Shown here piece by piece: positions 11,201 to 18,462 of a DNA stretch of 62,200 bases; position 1 is the first letter of the stretch; every line of letters starts with the position of its first letter. Position numbers and translations under genes: made by a program. The notes below the pieces were generated by a model. The model was not told the origin of the DNA and did not search any database. It saw only the letters and a program-made list of their open reading frames with translations. The stretch lies in the NCBI GenBank assembly GCA_964502145.1, contig CAZCVI010000039.1, positions 1 to 62,200 on the forward strand, given 5' to 3'. The stretch comes from CAZCVI01 sp964502145. Its GTDB lineage: Bacteria > Acidobacteriota > Aminicenantia > UBA2199.

Positions 11201-14200
11201 ATTTCCGGGTGTTCGTTCTACCTGTTCTTCAAATAAGCGATAAATTGGTTTTTCTTTGGAGTAAACTTCATCGGTTTGATTGAAATCCACTAATAATTGC
11301 TCTTTTTCCTTTGCCGATAAAATATCTATCTGCTGCAATTCTATATCCGGTTGATTCACAATCGAGAGCACGATCTTTTTAAAATAAGCGATAAATCGTT
11401 GGATAGTCTCTTGCTTGAATAATTTAGTACAATATTGAATCGAAAAAAGGATGCCCTGCTGGGACTCCATGGCGGTAAATGTCAGATCAAATTTTGCAGT
11501 CTGGGCAATATTTTCATATTCCCTGGGAAGATCAGATTGTGGGGATGGAACGCTTACGGCCTGGGATTCTTCATCCTGAACGGCAGAAGCTGTATTCATG
11601 TTCTGTAAAACAAACATCACATCGAATAAGGGATTGCGTCCCATGTCCCTCTTCAGCGATAACTTATCAACCAGTCCTTCAAAAGGGTATTCCTGGTTCT
11701 CAAACACATTCAGAACCCGTTCTTTCACATCATGGAGGAATGTGTTGAATGTTTGCTCACCAGTGGGATAGTTTCTTAAAGCCAGGGTATTGACAAACAT
11801 ACCGATTATTTTTTCTAAATCCGCATGTCTTCTGCCTGCCGTGGGTGTGCCAATAATAATCTCTTCCTGGCCGCTGAGTTTGGCCAACAAAATATTAACG
11901 GCAGCCATCAATATCATAAAAAGTGTGGCGCCACCTTGTAATGCGACGGTGTTTAGGGCGCGGGTTTCTTCCACTGATATCTCGAAATTAATACTATTTC
12001 CCTCAAAACTCTGGATCATGGGTCTGGGATAATCCATAGGAATTTCTAAAACAGGAATCTCACCCTCAAATTCTTTTAACCAATACGACATCTGTTGATT
12101 GAGCCTTTCCACTTCTTTTGGGCTGTTTTGCCATTCTGCAAAATCTTTATACTGGATGCGCAGTGGTGCAAGTTCTTTTCCTTCATAGAATGCATTAAAA
12201 TCTTCCTTCAAAACCTGGATGGAAATACCGTCGGAAATGATATGGTGCATGTCCACTATGAGATAATTCTTCTCTGCCGCTGTCTTAAACGCGGCCACCC
12301 GGAGTAGGGGCGCATGGGATAAATCAAAGGCGCGAACAAATTGATGGGCTGCTGATACGTCATATCTTTCAATTTCAAAAGCAGCTTCCCGGTGAATCTT
12401 TTGCAGGGGTTGATCTCCGATCATATGGAACGAAGTTCTTAAACTATCATGCCGTTTAATCAATGCGTTGAAGGACATAGCCAATTTATCAATATCGACT
12501 TCTTCGGGTAGTGGAATAATTTCCGGCATATTGTAGGCAGTACTACTCAATTCAATCTGCTGTAAGATAAACATCCGTTGCTGGGCGAAAGATAATGAAT
12601 AGTACTCTTTTGCTTCGGTTGGCATGATGGATTCATAAATATTTTTCACGGTGCCCAATATATATTCCGACAAGCCACGTATAGTGGGTTTTTTAAATAG
12701 TTCCGCCAACGGTAATAAAACATTTAACTCCTTATGTACCCGTGACGCCAAAATGGTGGCTTTTAACGAGTGGCCGCCCAACTGGAAAAAGTTACTGTCT
12801 ATACTGATGATTTCTGGCGAGATATTTAATAGTTCCGCCCACAATCCCACTAATTTTGCTTCCATTCCATTTCTGGGGGCCACATGGTCCTTCTCGATTT
12901 TTAACACCGGTTTTGGTAATGCCTTTCTGTCCACTTTACCGTTGGGAGTTAATGGCATTTGCTCAAGTCGTACAAAATAGGAAGGGATCATATAGTCCGG
13001 CAATCCCTTCAACAGGAATTCCCGTATATCAGCCATATCATATTCTTTATCAGAAACAAAGTAGGCAGATAGATATTTTCCCCCGCCATCTTCTTCATCC
13101 CACGCGATCAAAACAGCCTCTTTGATCAGGGGGTGTTTCAGTAACCGATTCTCTATCTCTCCCAACTCCACCCGGAATCCTCTTATTTTTACTTGGTGGT
13201 CGATTCTGCCAGAGAATTCAATATTTCCATCGGGGAGCCAGCGTGCCAAATCACCGGACCGATATAGTTTTAATGATTGATCATTAAGGGTAAAATCAAT
13301 GAACCGTTCCGCGGTCAATTCGGGTTGGTTTAAATACCCTCTGCTCAAACCGCTACCGGATATGCATAACTCGCCCGTCACTCCTATGGGTTGCAGGTTT
13401 TCCTCTTTTCCGATTATGTATACCTTGACGTTGTCCAGAGGTGTCCCAATAGGAATACTATGGTAGTTGTTTATATTCTCCCTCGTGATCGTGAATGTGG
13501 TGGTCACATCGCAACATTCAGTCGGTCCGTAGGCATTGATGATTTCGAACTTCTTTAGATCATTTTCGTTGTAGGCGCTGTCCATCAATTTGCGAATGAG
13601 AGAGGGGGGGAGAATATCGCCCCCGATTACAAAACGCTCTATCGGGATTTGACCCTGCAATCCAAGTGATGAAACGCTATCCAAGAGCAGAATCAGGTGA
13701 CTGGGAGTGCCATCCGAAACAATTATATTGTACTTCTGATAAAGATGTATTAATCTGCTGCCAGATATCATATCGGTCTCGGATACAATAACCAATCTGT
13801 GGCCCATTAGCAGTGCAGGAAAAATTTGTTTTATAGAAGCATCAAAATAAATGGGGGAAATTAGAGCGATGGAAACGGGATTGTCATAACGATACACCCT
13901 TTTTTTCAAACCATAAACCAGGTTGATCACACTTCGATGTTCCACGATGACTCCCTTTGGATTCCCGGTGGAGCCAGAAGTATAGATAATATAGGCAAGA
14001 TTTGAAGAATCAGAAGCAGGTAAGCAAGGAAACGTGGAGGCATTAAAATTTGAAAGATACGAATCACCTGCAATTACAATCACGATATTCTTCTGTATTT
14101 CCTCTCTTCCCCGCAGTTTTTCTTCCAACCCATGACTGGTAACCAGCATCATTGTTTCACTGTCTTTTAACATGAAATCAATACGTTCCACGGGGTATTC

Positions 14201-17200
14201 GGGATTGATGGGCAAATATGCCCCTCCAGCTTTGAATATTCCCATGATAGCAATGATCATTTCGCTTGAACGATCTAACATGATAGCGACAATACTGCCA
14301 GATTTTGCTCCTTTCTCTTTCAAACAAATCGCCAAACGATTGGATTTTTCATTCAATTCATGATAAGACAATTGGATATTACCACCCTCAACAGATGGAC
14401 CTATCACAGCACTATTTCCCGGCGTTTTTTCCACCTGTTCTTCGAATAATTGATGGATGGTTATATGGATGGGGAATTCAGCGGTGGTGTTATTAAAATC
14501 ATATAATAATTGCTCTTTTTCATTGTCAGAGAGAACATCTATATGCTGCAATTGAACATGGGGATCATTAATAATAGAGATGATGATCATTTTGAAATAA
14601 GTAATAAAACGTTGGATGGTCTCTTTTTTAAATAATCTTGTACAATATTTAATTGAAAAAAGTGCCTTATGCTCTATCTCGGCGGCAGTGAAGGTTAGAT
14701 CGAATTTTGCGGATTGGCCGATATTCTCATATCGCCGGGGAAGTTCAGATTGAAGGAGGGTAACGCCGTCCATATTGGCAGAGGCGATATTTATATTTTG
14801 TAAGACAAGCAAAACATCGAACAAGGGGTTACGTCCCAAATCCCTCGGTAACGACAATTTATCCACGAGCCCTTCAAAAGGATATTCCTGATTCTCGAAA
14901 ACCTTCAAAACCCTTTCTCTTACATCATGGAGGAAGTCATTAAAAGTTCTCTGGGCAGTGGGATAATTTCTTAAAACAAGAGTGTTTACAAACATACCGA
15001 TTATTTTTTCTAAATCGGAATGTCTTCTGCCAGCAATGGGTGTACCAATAATAATCTCTTCTTGGCCGCTGAGTTTGGCTAACAAAATATTCAGGGCAGC
15101 CATCAATATCATGAATAGTGTGGCCCCGCCCTGCAAGGCCACGGTGTTTAAGGCCCGGGTTTCTTCGACAGAAATCTCGAAATTAATATTATTTCCTTCA
15201 AAACTCTGACTTATAGGTCTTGGATAATCGGTAGGAATTTCCAAGACAGGAATCTCACCTGCAAACTCTTTTACCCAGAACAACATCTGCTGGTGAAGTC
15301 TTTCGACTTCCTTGGGGCTGTTTTGCCATTGAGCAAAATCTTTATATTGGATTCGTAAGGGTGACAACTCTATTCCCTCATAGAAAGCGATAAAATCTTC
15401 TCTCATAACTTGACTGGAAACACCATCGGAAATAATATGATGCATATCCACTAATAAATATTTCCTGCCTTCCAGTGTTTTTAATTCTGCCACCCGTAGA
15501 AGAGGCGCTTTAGATAAATCAAACACCCGAATGAATTGATGAACCTGAGACTCTTCAATTTTTTCGATTTTAAAGTCCACTTCCTGATGAACTTTTTGCT
15601 GCGGTTGATCATTGATCATATGAAAAGAAGTTCTTAAACCATCATGGCGTTTTATTAATTTTTTAAAGGACACTTCTAATTTGCCAATATCAACTTCTTC
15701 AGGAAGTGGAATAATTTCAGGCATATTGTAGGCTGTACTATTTAACTCGATTTGCTGCAAAATGTACATCCGTTGCTGGGCAAAGGATAAAACATAATAT
15801 TTTTTATCTTCTACTGGCATTAAGGATTCAAAAATATTTTCCGCCGTTCCCTTTATATATTCGGCCAAGCCGCGTATGGTGGGAGTTTTAAAGAGTTCGG
15901 CTAATGGTACAATAATATTCATCTCTTTGTGGATTTTGGAAGCCAAAACTGTAGCGCTCAAAGAATGACCACCCAACTGGAAAAAAATACTATCAATACT
16001 TATAACATCATTCGGGATGTTTAATACATCCGCCCACAATCGAACCAATTGTGCTTCTGTCATATTTCTCGGAGCGATATATTTTTTGTCCGTTTGTACC
16101 GTAGGCAAAGGTAAAGCTTTGCGATCGATTTTGCCACTGGAGGTTAATGGAATTTTTTCTAAAGGAATAAAAAAAGAAGGTATCATATAATCAGGTAAAT
16201 CCACCACCAGATACTCTATCAAGTCAGACACATCCAATTCGGATACCGTTACAAAATAGGCACATAAATATTTCTCCCCCTCTTTATCTTCATTGGCCAG
16301 AACAACAGCTTCAATGATTTGTGGATGATTCAATAATCGGTTTTCTATCTCTCCCAACTCGATACGGAAACCTCTTACTTTTATTTGATGATCAATTCTT
16401 CCCAAAAATTCAATATTGCCATCCGGGAGCCAGCAAGCGAGGTCACCGCTTTTATAAATTTTTGCGTTCTTGTAATAAGGGTCTTTTACAAATTTTTCAC
16501 AGGTTAGCTCAGGTCTATTTAAATATCCCCTTGTGACCGCATTACCAGAAATACATAGTTCTCCGGATCTCCCAATTGGCAATAAGTTTAGATTTTTATC
16601 GACGATATAAATCCGATAATTTGATATGGGGTGGCCAATAGGTATATTTGAAGACGTATTTTCTATATAATTATTGCACTCATAATAAGTCGCACAAACG
16701 GTTGCCTCAGTGGGGCCATAGGTATTATAAACGCGCCCAACCTTCAAAAGATTTTTTATATACTCTTTCTTTAAGGTATCTCCACCACTAATAATTAAAC
16801 TCGCGGTTTTTAATTTCCCCTCTTTGTTTATCTCATTCAAAAATAATGGGGAAGCACTGACCAAGGTAACCATATGTTGGATCATAAATTCAACTAATAA
16901 ATTAAGATCAATGGCTTCATCGTCTGTGGGTACAACTATTTTTGCACCCCTTATCAAAGGTGGATAAAGCTCTTCTACAAAGGCATCGAAAGAGTATATC
17001 ACTTGCTGGACGACCACATCCTTTTCTCCCACAGTATCAAATTCCTGAATAAATGCATTTAGGTAGCATAGGAGGTTTCCATGTTCTACCATCACCCCCT
17101 TGGGGTTCCCTGTCGTACCCGAAGTATATATTATATAGGCAATATCCGATAAGTGATTTAAAGCTTCATTATGGGTACTTCTGTCTCGGGGAAGATTCCA

Positions 17201-18403
17201 GGTATCCTCCTGGTCTAAATAAATAATATTACCACTAAAATCAATAGCATTTCCAGTCTCTTGTGTGGCAAGTACAATCATTGACGCACTATCTTTCAAA
17301 ATAAACTGAATTCTTTTGTGGGGATACTCGGTACCAATGGGTAAGTATGCCCCACCAGCCTTTAATGTAGCTAATATTCCCAAGGTAATAAAATGGGAAC
17401 GCTTAAGCATTAATGCAACGATGTGATTTGGTTTTATTCCTTTTTCACGAAGCCTTGCCGCGATCTGATTGGCTTTTTGGTCTACTTCTTTATAAGTAAA
17501 TTGCTTGTCTTCAAATACTATGGCAACATTGTCCGGTGTTTTTTTTACCTGTGCATTGAATAATGATAAAATCGATGTGTCCTGAGAATATTCCCTGACT
17601 GTATCGTTGAAAGAATTCAATATCATACTTTTTTCCTCTTCCGACAACAATCCCTGAGAAAATATCGGTGCATCAAGATTAGACATCAGAATGAAAAGTA
17701 GATGAGTATAATTGGATACAATTCTTTCAATAGTAGATTGCCTATAAAGTAATCCATTATATAGGACTTCCCCAGTGATGGAATTCCCGCTACGCTGGAA
17801 AGAAAAAATAATATCAAGGGAAAGATGATTTAGGTAGTCTATATCGTGGATATTTTGAAGCAAGATCGCAGTATTAAAGAGAGGGGAATCATCCATGGGC
17901 TGGTTCAATCGCAAGAGTTCAGGTAGTAATTCAATGGGATAGCTATAATTCTCAATGGCTTCAGCCAAGGATTCTTTTACCCGTAATAATAACTGCTTAA
18001 AGGTAATATCATCTCCAAGTTGAATCCGCAAAGCTACCACGGAGTTAATTAATTCTGTATCACTATTTTGTTTATACACAGGTGAACCGATAACGATATC
18101 GCTGTTACCAGAATAATTATAAAGCAATACATATAACCCCGATAATAATATCATATAAAGCCTGTTATCAGAACTGTTACATATCCGAATCATATTGCGG
18201 AAGAGATTTTCTTGGATTTGAAATTTAACAGATTGGGCTAAGCCACTTCCCGTTTCTTTGACTTCACTGCCAAGACGATCAATAGGAAAACTACTTTTCC
18301 CCCTTTCCCCGGAAAGTTTGTGTTGCCAGTAATTCTTTTCTTTTATATGCTGAGTGGCTGCAATTCTCAAATCATCGAATGATTTAATTTTTTTTTGAAG
18401 CAT
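2291..18403 (-). CDS. Five-module NRPS with terminal thioesterase (gene G, last of the line)
   Basis: A 5,370-residue cytoplasmic synthetase. Order: truncated C domain (about 1-260, C-lobe only, no HHxxxDG); A1-PCP1 (Ser about 813); then four C-A-PCP modules with HHIISDG near 989, 2054, 3108 and 4155 and PCP serines near 1878, 2932, 3980 and 5027; then a type I TE (about 5090-5370) with GWSLGG (Ser about 5159), LIDAP and GDHFSIF. Codes by eye: A1 DAESIGTVC (close to the bacitracin Lys code), A2 DAKDVGADV (starts like Glu codes), A3 DLKNFGTDV (not recognised), A4 and A5 both DWWHCGMII (not recognised). The A4 and A5 proteins are identical over the whole C-lobe and A region. The TE would release the product by hydrolysis or cyclisation. 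The start is ATG with TAGGA nearby, 29 bp after gene F, so it is probably co-transcribed. I see no E or methyltransferase domain. Confidence 0.97.
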   Translation of the reverse strand: MLQKKIKSFDDLRIAATQHIKEKNYWQHKLSGERGKSSFPIDRLGSEVKETGSGLAQSVKFQIQENLFRNMIRICNSSDNRLYMILLSGLYVLLYNYSGNSDIVIGSPVYKQNSDTELINSVVALRIQLGDDITFKQLLLRVKESLAEAIENYSYPIELLPELLRLNQPMDDSPLFNTAILLQNIHDIDYLNHLSLDIIFSFQRSGNSITGEVLYNGLLYRQSTIERIVSNYTHLLFILMSNLDAPIFSQGLLSEEEKSMILNSFNDTVREYSQDTSILSLFNAQVKKTPDNVAIVFEDKQFTYKEVDQKANQIAARLREKGIKPNHIVALMLKRSHFITLGILATLKAGGAYLPIGTEYPHKRIQFILKDSASMIVLATQETGNAIDFSGNIIYLDQEDTWNLPRDRSTHNEALNHLSDIAYIIYTSGTTGNPKGVMVEHGNLLCYLNAFIQEFDTVGEKDVVVQQVIYSFDAFVEELYPPLIRGAKIVVPTDDEAIDLNLLVEFMIQHMVTLVSASPLFLNEINKEGKLKTASLIISGGDTLKKEYIKNLLKVGRVYNTYGPTEATVCATYYECNNYIENTSSNIPIGHPISNYRIYIVDKNLNLLPIGRSGELCISGNAVTRGYLNRPELTCEKFVKDPYYKNAKIYKSGDLACWLPDGNIEFLGRIDHQIKVRGFRIELGEIENRLLNHPQIIEAVVLANEDKEGEKYLCAYFVTVSELDVSDLIEYLVVDLPDYMIPSFFIPLEKIPLTSSGKIDRKALPLPTVQTDKKYIAPRNMTEAQLVRLWADVLNIPNDVISIDSIFFQLGGHSLSATVLASKIHKEMNIIVPLAELFKTPTIRGLAEYIKGTAENIFESLMPVEDKKYYVLSFAQQRMYILQQIELNSTAYNMPEIIPLPEEVDIGKLEVSFKKLIKRHDGLRTSFHMINDQPQQKVHQEVDFKIEKIEESQVHQFIRVFDLSKAPLLRVAELKTLEGRKYLLVDMHHIISDGVSSQVMREDFIAFYEGIELSPLRIQYKDFAQWQNSPKEVERLHQQMLFWVKEFAGEIPVLEIPTDYPRPISQSFEGNNINFEISVEETRALNTVALQGGATLFMILMAALNILLAKLSGQEEIIIGTPIAGRRHSDLEKIIGMFVNTLVLRNYPTAQRTFNDFLHDVRERVLKVFENQEYPFEGLVDKLSLPRDLGRNPLFDVLLVLQNINIASANMDGVTLLQSELPRRYENIGQSAKFDLTFTAAEIEHKALFSIKYCTRLFKKETIQRFITYFKMIIISIINDPHVQLQHIDVLSDNEKEQLLYDFNNTTAEFPIHITIHQLFEEQVEKTPGNSAVIGPSVEGGNIQLSYHELNEKSNRLAICLKEKGAKSGSIVAIMLDRSSEMIIAIMGIFKAGGAYLPINPEYPVERIDFMLKDSETMMLVTSHGLEEKLRGREEIQKNIVIVIAGDSYLSNFNASTFPCLPASDSSNLAYIIYTSGSTGNPKGVIVEHRSVINLVYGLKKRVYRYDNPVSIALISPIYFDASIKQIFPALLMGHRLVIVSETDMISGSRLIHLYQKYNIIVSDGTPSHLILLLDSVSSLGLQGQIPIERFVIGGDILPPSLIRKLMDSAYNENDLKKFEIINAYGPTECCDVTTTFTITRENINNYHSIPIGTPLDNVKVYIIGKEENLQPIGVTGELCISGSGLSRGYLNQPELTAERFIDFTLNDQSLKLYRSGDLARWLPDGNIEFSGRIDHQVKIRGFRVELGEIENRLLKHPLIKEAVLIAWDEEDGGGKYLSAYFVSDKEYDMADIREFLLKGLPDYMIPSYFVRLEQMPLTPNGKVDRKALPKPVLKIEKDHVAPRNGMEAKLVGLWAELLNISPEIISIDSNFFQLGGHSLKATILASRVHKELNVLLPLAELFKKPTIRGLSEYILGTVKNIYESIMPTEAKEYYSLSFAQQRMFILQQIELSSTAYNMPEIIPLPEEVDIDKLAMSFNALIKRHDSLRTSFHMIGDQPLQKIHREAAFEIERYDVSAAHQFVRAFDLSHAPLLRVAAFKTAAEKNYLIVDMHHIISDGISIQVLKEDFNAFYEGKELAPLRIQYKDFAEWQNSPKEVERLNQQMSYWLKEFEGEIPVLEIPMDYPRPMIQSFEGNSINFEISVEETRALNTVALQGGATLFMILMAAVNILLAKLSGQEEIIIGTPTAGRRHADLEKIIGMFVNTLALRNYPTGEQTFNTFLHDVKERVLNVFENQEYPFEGLVDKLSLKRDMGRNPLFDVMFVLQNMNTASAVQDEESQAVSVPSPQSDLPREYENIAQTAKFDLTFTAMESQQGILFSIQYCTKLFKQETIQRFIAYFKKIVLSIVNQPDIELQQIDILSAKEKEQLLVDFNQTDEVYSKEKPIYRLFEEQVERTPGNIALSGPSLAGGNSRLSYRELNEKSNQLAHTLRKMGITHNTVVGIMIRRSTEMIISILGILKSGGAYLPIDYLYPMERKSRMLKDSAAKVLLTEGEAGLDNIATCECIDIRNQDLFDGYTGNPGIKNQGDDLIYTIFTSGSTGFPKGAGVYHRGFMNLMNWYLREFGLNSNDSVLLLTSLSFDLTQKNIYAPLAVGGILHIPGGDYFEPSVLLQEIGRNNITWINCTPGMFYKMVEVKGNRYLLSSLRYVFLGGEPISVKMMRGWLESDECNAELVNTYGPTECSDVCTYYRLTDWKQYLEGVVPTGKPVYNTQLYILDRYLQMTPLGVAGELFIAGAGVGAGYINHSEMTREKFTDILLDRNSPVLCYRTGDLARWLPDGNIEFLGRIDFQLKIRGFRVELGEIENRLLNYPGIKEAVVLAQEDDDGDKSLCAYLVSAEEYEVTGIREFLLKGLPDYMVPSYFIHLEKIPLNPNGKVDRKALPKPEVKAEQNYVAPRNGTEAKLVGLWAELLNIQPEVISIDSNFFQLGGHSLKATVLASRVHRELNVLLPLAELFKKPTIRGLSEYILATVENIYESIMPAEEKENYVLSFAQQRMYILQQMELNSTAYNIPEIIPLPEAMDIDKLEVSFNALINRHESLRTSFHMIDDQPLQKVHRDVSFAIQRIDEAGAPQFVRAFDLSQAPLLRVAAFKTVAEKNYLIVDMHHIISDGISIQVLKEDFNALYEGKELAPLRIQYKDFAEWQNSPKEVERLNQQMSYWLKEFEGEIPVLEIPMDYPRPMIQSFEGNSINFEISVEETRALNTVALQGGATLFMILMAAVNILLAKLSGQEEIIIGTPTAGRRHADLEKIIGMFVNTLALRNYPTGEQTFNTFLHDVKERVLNVFENQEYPFEGLVDKLSLKRDMGRNPLFDVLFALQNMNTAATATKGENQSQIDQPVLPQGYEDMPQTAKFDVTFTAIEVERKILFTIQYCTKLFKKESIQRFSLYFKRIVAQIIAHPGVKLKEIEITLDDERRQLLTEFNSAESIYPNDKTIHRLFAEQVLRTPDNTALILPDIDQVSYQELENISNGLATLLREQGVQTGTIVGIMADRSIEMIIGLLGILKAGAAYLPLNPKNPANRTHYMIKDSRTQIVLTQHRYLATLSDICQTIAIEPRDWAVSGELPHTSPDSYAYLIYTSGSTGNPKGVPITHANFSPLVHWGYRNMRLSQTDRVLQNLSFFFDWSAWEIFLALTTGAELYITDEEVLLGGEALGKFIGENSITVLHITPSQFQVLVGVEADGKPVKLDSLTHLCLGAEKLTYDLVTRSIKMVSQNCRIYNMYGPTEATIIAAILEINRETVDKYKTLSSVPIGMPVGNTQLIVLDKYFNLCPPKVTGELYIGGEGLSNGYLNNPELTAGKFIMNPACLYKTGDFARWLPDGAVEFLGRIDFQVKIRGYRIELGEIENKILEHQRVKAAVVIVKGETLLCAYIVPEGHIENEVEFKKELKEFLTSRLPGYMVPSFIALIKSIALTPNGKVDLRALPQPEAVSIAEYIAPRDVMEEKLVEIWIEVLGKVAVKAPIGINANFFELGGHSLKATVLASKIHKELNVIVPLAALFKTPTIFGLSEYIKGTVENSYESIMPTEAKEYYTLSFAQQRMFILQQIELSSTAYNMPEIIPLPEEVNIDQLTESFNALIKRHDSLRTSFHMIDDHPLQKVHREVSFAIQRIDEAGAPQFVRAFDLSQAPLLRVAAFKTVAEKNYLIVDMHHIISDGISIQVLKEDFNALYEGKELAPLRIQYKDFAEWQNSPKEVERLNQQMSYWLKEFEGEIPVLEIPMDYPRPMIQSFEGNSINFEISVEETRALNTVALQGGATLFMILMAAVNILLAKLSGQEEIIIGTPTAGRRHADLEKIIGMFVNTLALRNYPTGEQTFNTFLHDVKERVLNVFENQEYPFEGLVDKLSLKRDMGRNPLFDVLFALQNMNTAATATKGENQSQIDQPVLPQGYEDMPQTAKFDVTFTAIEVERKILFTIQYCTKLFKKESIQRFSLYFKRIVAQIIAHPGVKLKEIEITLDDERRQLLTEFNSAESIYPNDKTIHRLFAEQVLRTPDNTALILPDIDQVSYQELENISNGLATLLREQGVQTGTIVGIMADRSIEMIIGLLGILKAGAAYLPLNPKNPANRTHYMIKDSRTQIVLTQHRYLATLSDICQTIAIEPRDWAVSGELPHTSPDSYAYLIYTSGSTGNPKGVPITHANFSPLVHWGYRNMRLSQTDRVLQNLSFFFDWSAWEIFLALTTGAELYITDEEVLLGGEALGKFIGENSITVLHITPSQFQVLVGVEADGKPVKLDSLTHLCLGAEKLTYDLVTRSIKMVSQNCRIYNMYGPTEATIIAAILEINRETVDKYKTLSSVPIGMPVGNTQLIVLDKYFNLCPPKVTGELYIGGEGLSNGYLNNPELTAGKFIMNPACLYKTGDFARWLPDGAVEFLGRIDFQVKIRGYRIELGEIENKILEHQRVKAAVVIVKGETLLCAYIVPEGHIENEVEFKKELKEFLTSRLPGYMVPSFIALIKSIALTPNGKVDLRALPQPEAVSIAEYIAPRNPVEAKLVEIWVEVLGKDAVKAPIGINANFFELGGHSLKATVLASKIHKELNAILPLAVIFKTPTIKDLGDYIMNTDRNVQRVFDGNLVPIKETSPQNNHLFLIHDGSGEVEGYLEFCKHLTSNFNCWGLRADRLKGLAPRNVTVQELAETYITAMKKIQPLGPYYIIGWSLGGTIAYEIAAQLEQMNQQIAFLALIDAPAPSKIVWQKAEEFNLEAEFNFVKGFNIDSELEKQLKTLHQIELEPFWSLVVDYLKINNVDVDLVKKAIGDYGQHVLPNFQHLNLEESVYYLNAGRTLTNARAHYIPGGKVNSPTHFFKASQSKNIAQGQWKKYCRTAIHYYTVSGDHFSIFKSPDVVEFVQLFENVLRTAADTGTTTFIK
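3564..6082. repeat. 2,519-bp C-A unit repeat, copy 1 (module 5 of gene G)
   Basis: I see no base difference between this block and 6705-9223 (offset 3,141 bp, one module). On the coding strand it runs from the N-lobe of the C domain to the end of the A domain. The flanking PCP and early C sequences differ at many sites. Confidence 0.9.
6705..9223. repeat. 2,519-bp C-A unit repeat, copy 2 (module 4 of gene G)
   Basis: Partner of 3564-6082. The first differences are at 3563/6704 on one side and 6083/9224 on the other. Such an exact repeat can also arise from misassembly or be collapsed by it, so the module count depends on the assembly being right. Confidence 0.9.
11694..12189. repeat. 496-bp C-domain segment, third copy (module 3 of gene G)
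   Basis: By eye it is identical to 8532-9027 and 5391-5886, with scattered differences just outside. It covers the start of the C-lobe and the preceding linker of the C domain. The A domain of this module is unrelated at DNA level to the next two, so only the C domain was homogenised. Confidence 0.85.
17613..18403 (-). other. N-terminal half-C domain of gene G
   Basis: About 260 residues equal to the C-terminal lobe of an NRPS C domain, from the NYW crossover (about residue 24) to LLSEEEKSMIL. The N-lobe carrying HHxxxDG is absent. It retains the part of the C domain that packs on the A domain. Confidence 0.85.
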
Positions 18404-18432
18404 TTTTTTCCTATTATCTCACCAATGACTAG

Positions 18433-18462
18433 TTAAAAGGTAAAATCGCCCTCTTCTTCTAA
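18433..18462 (-). other. C-terminal FxF tail of gene F
   Basis: The protein ends LEEEGDFTF after the last C domain. It fits the pattern acidic/Asn-F-[D/N/T]-F-COOH and is predicted to dock on the half-C of gene G. Confidence 0.6.
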
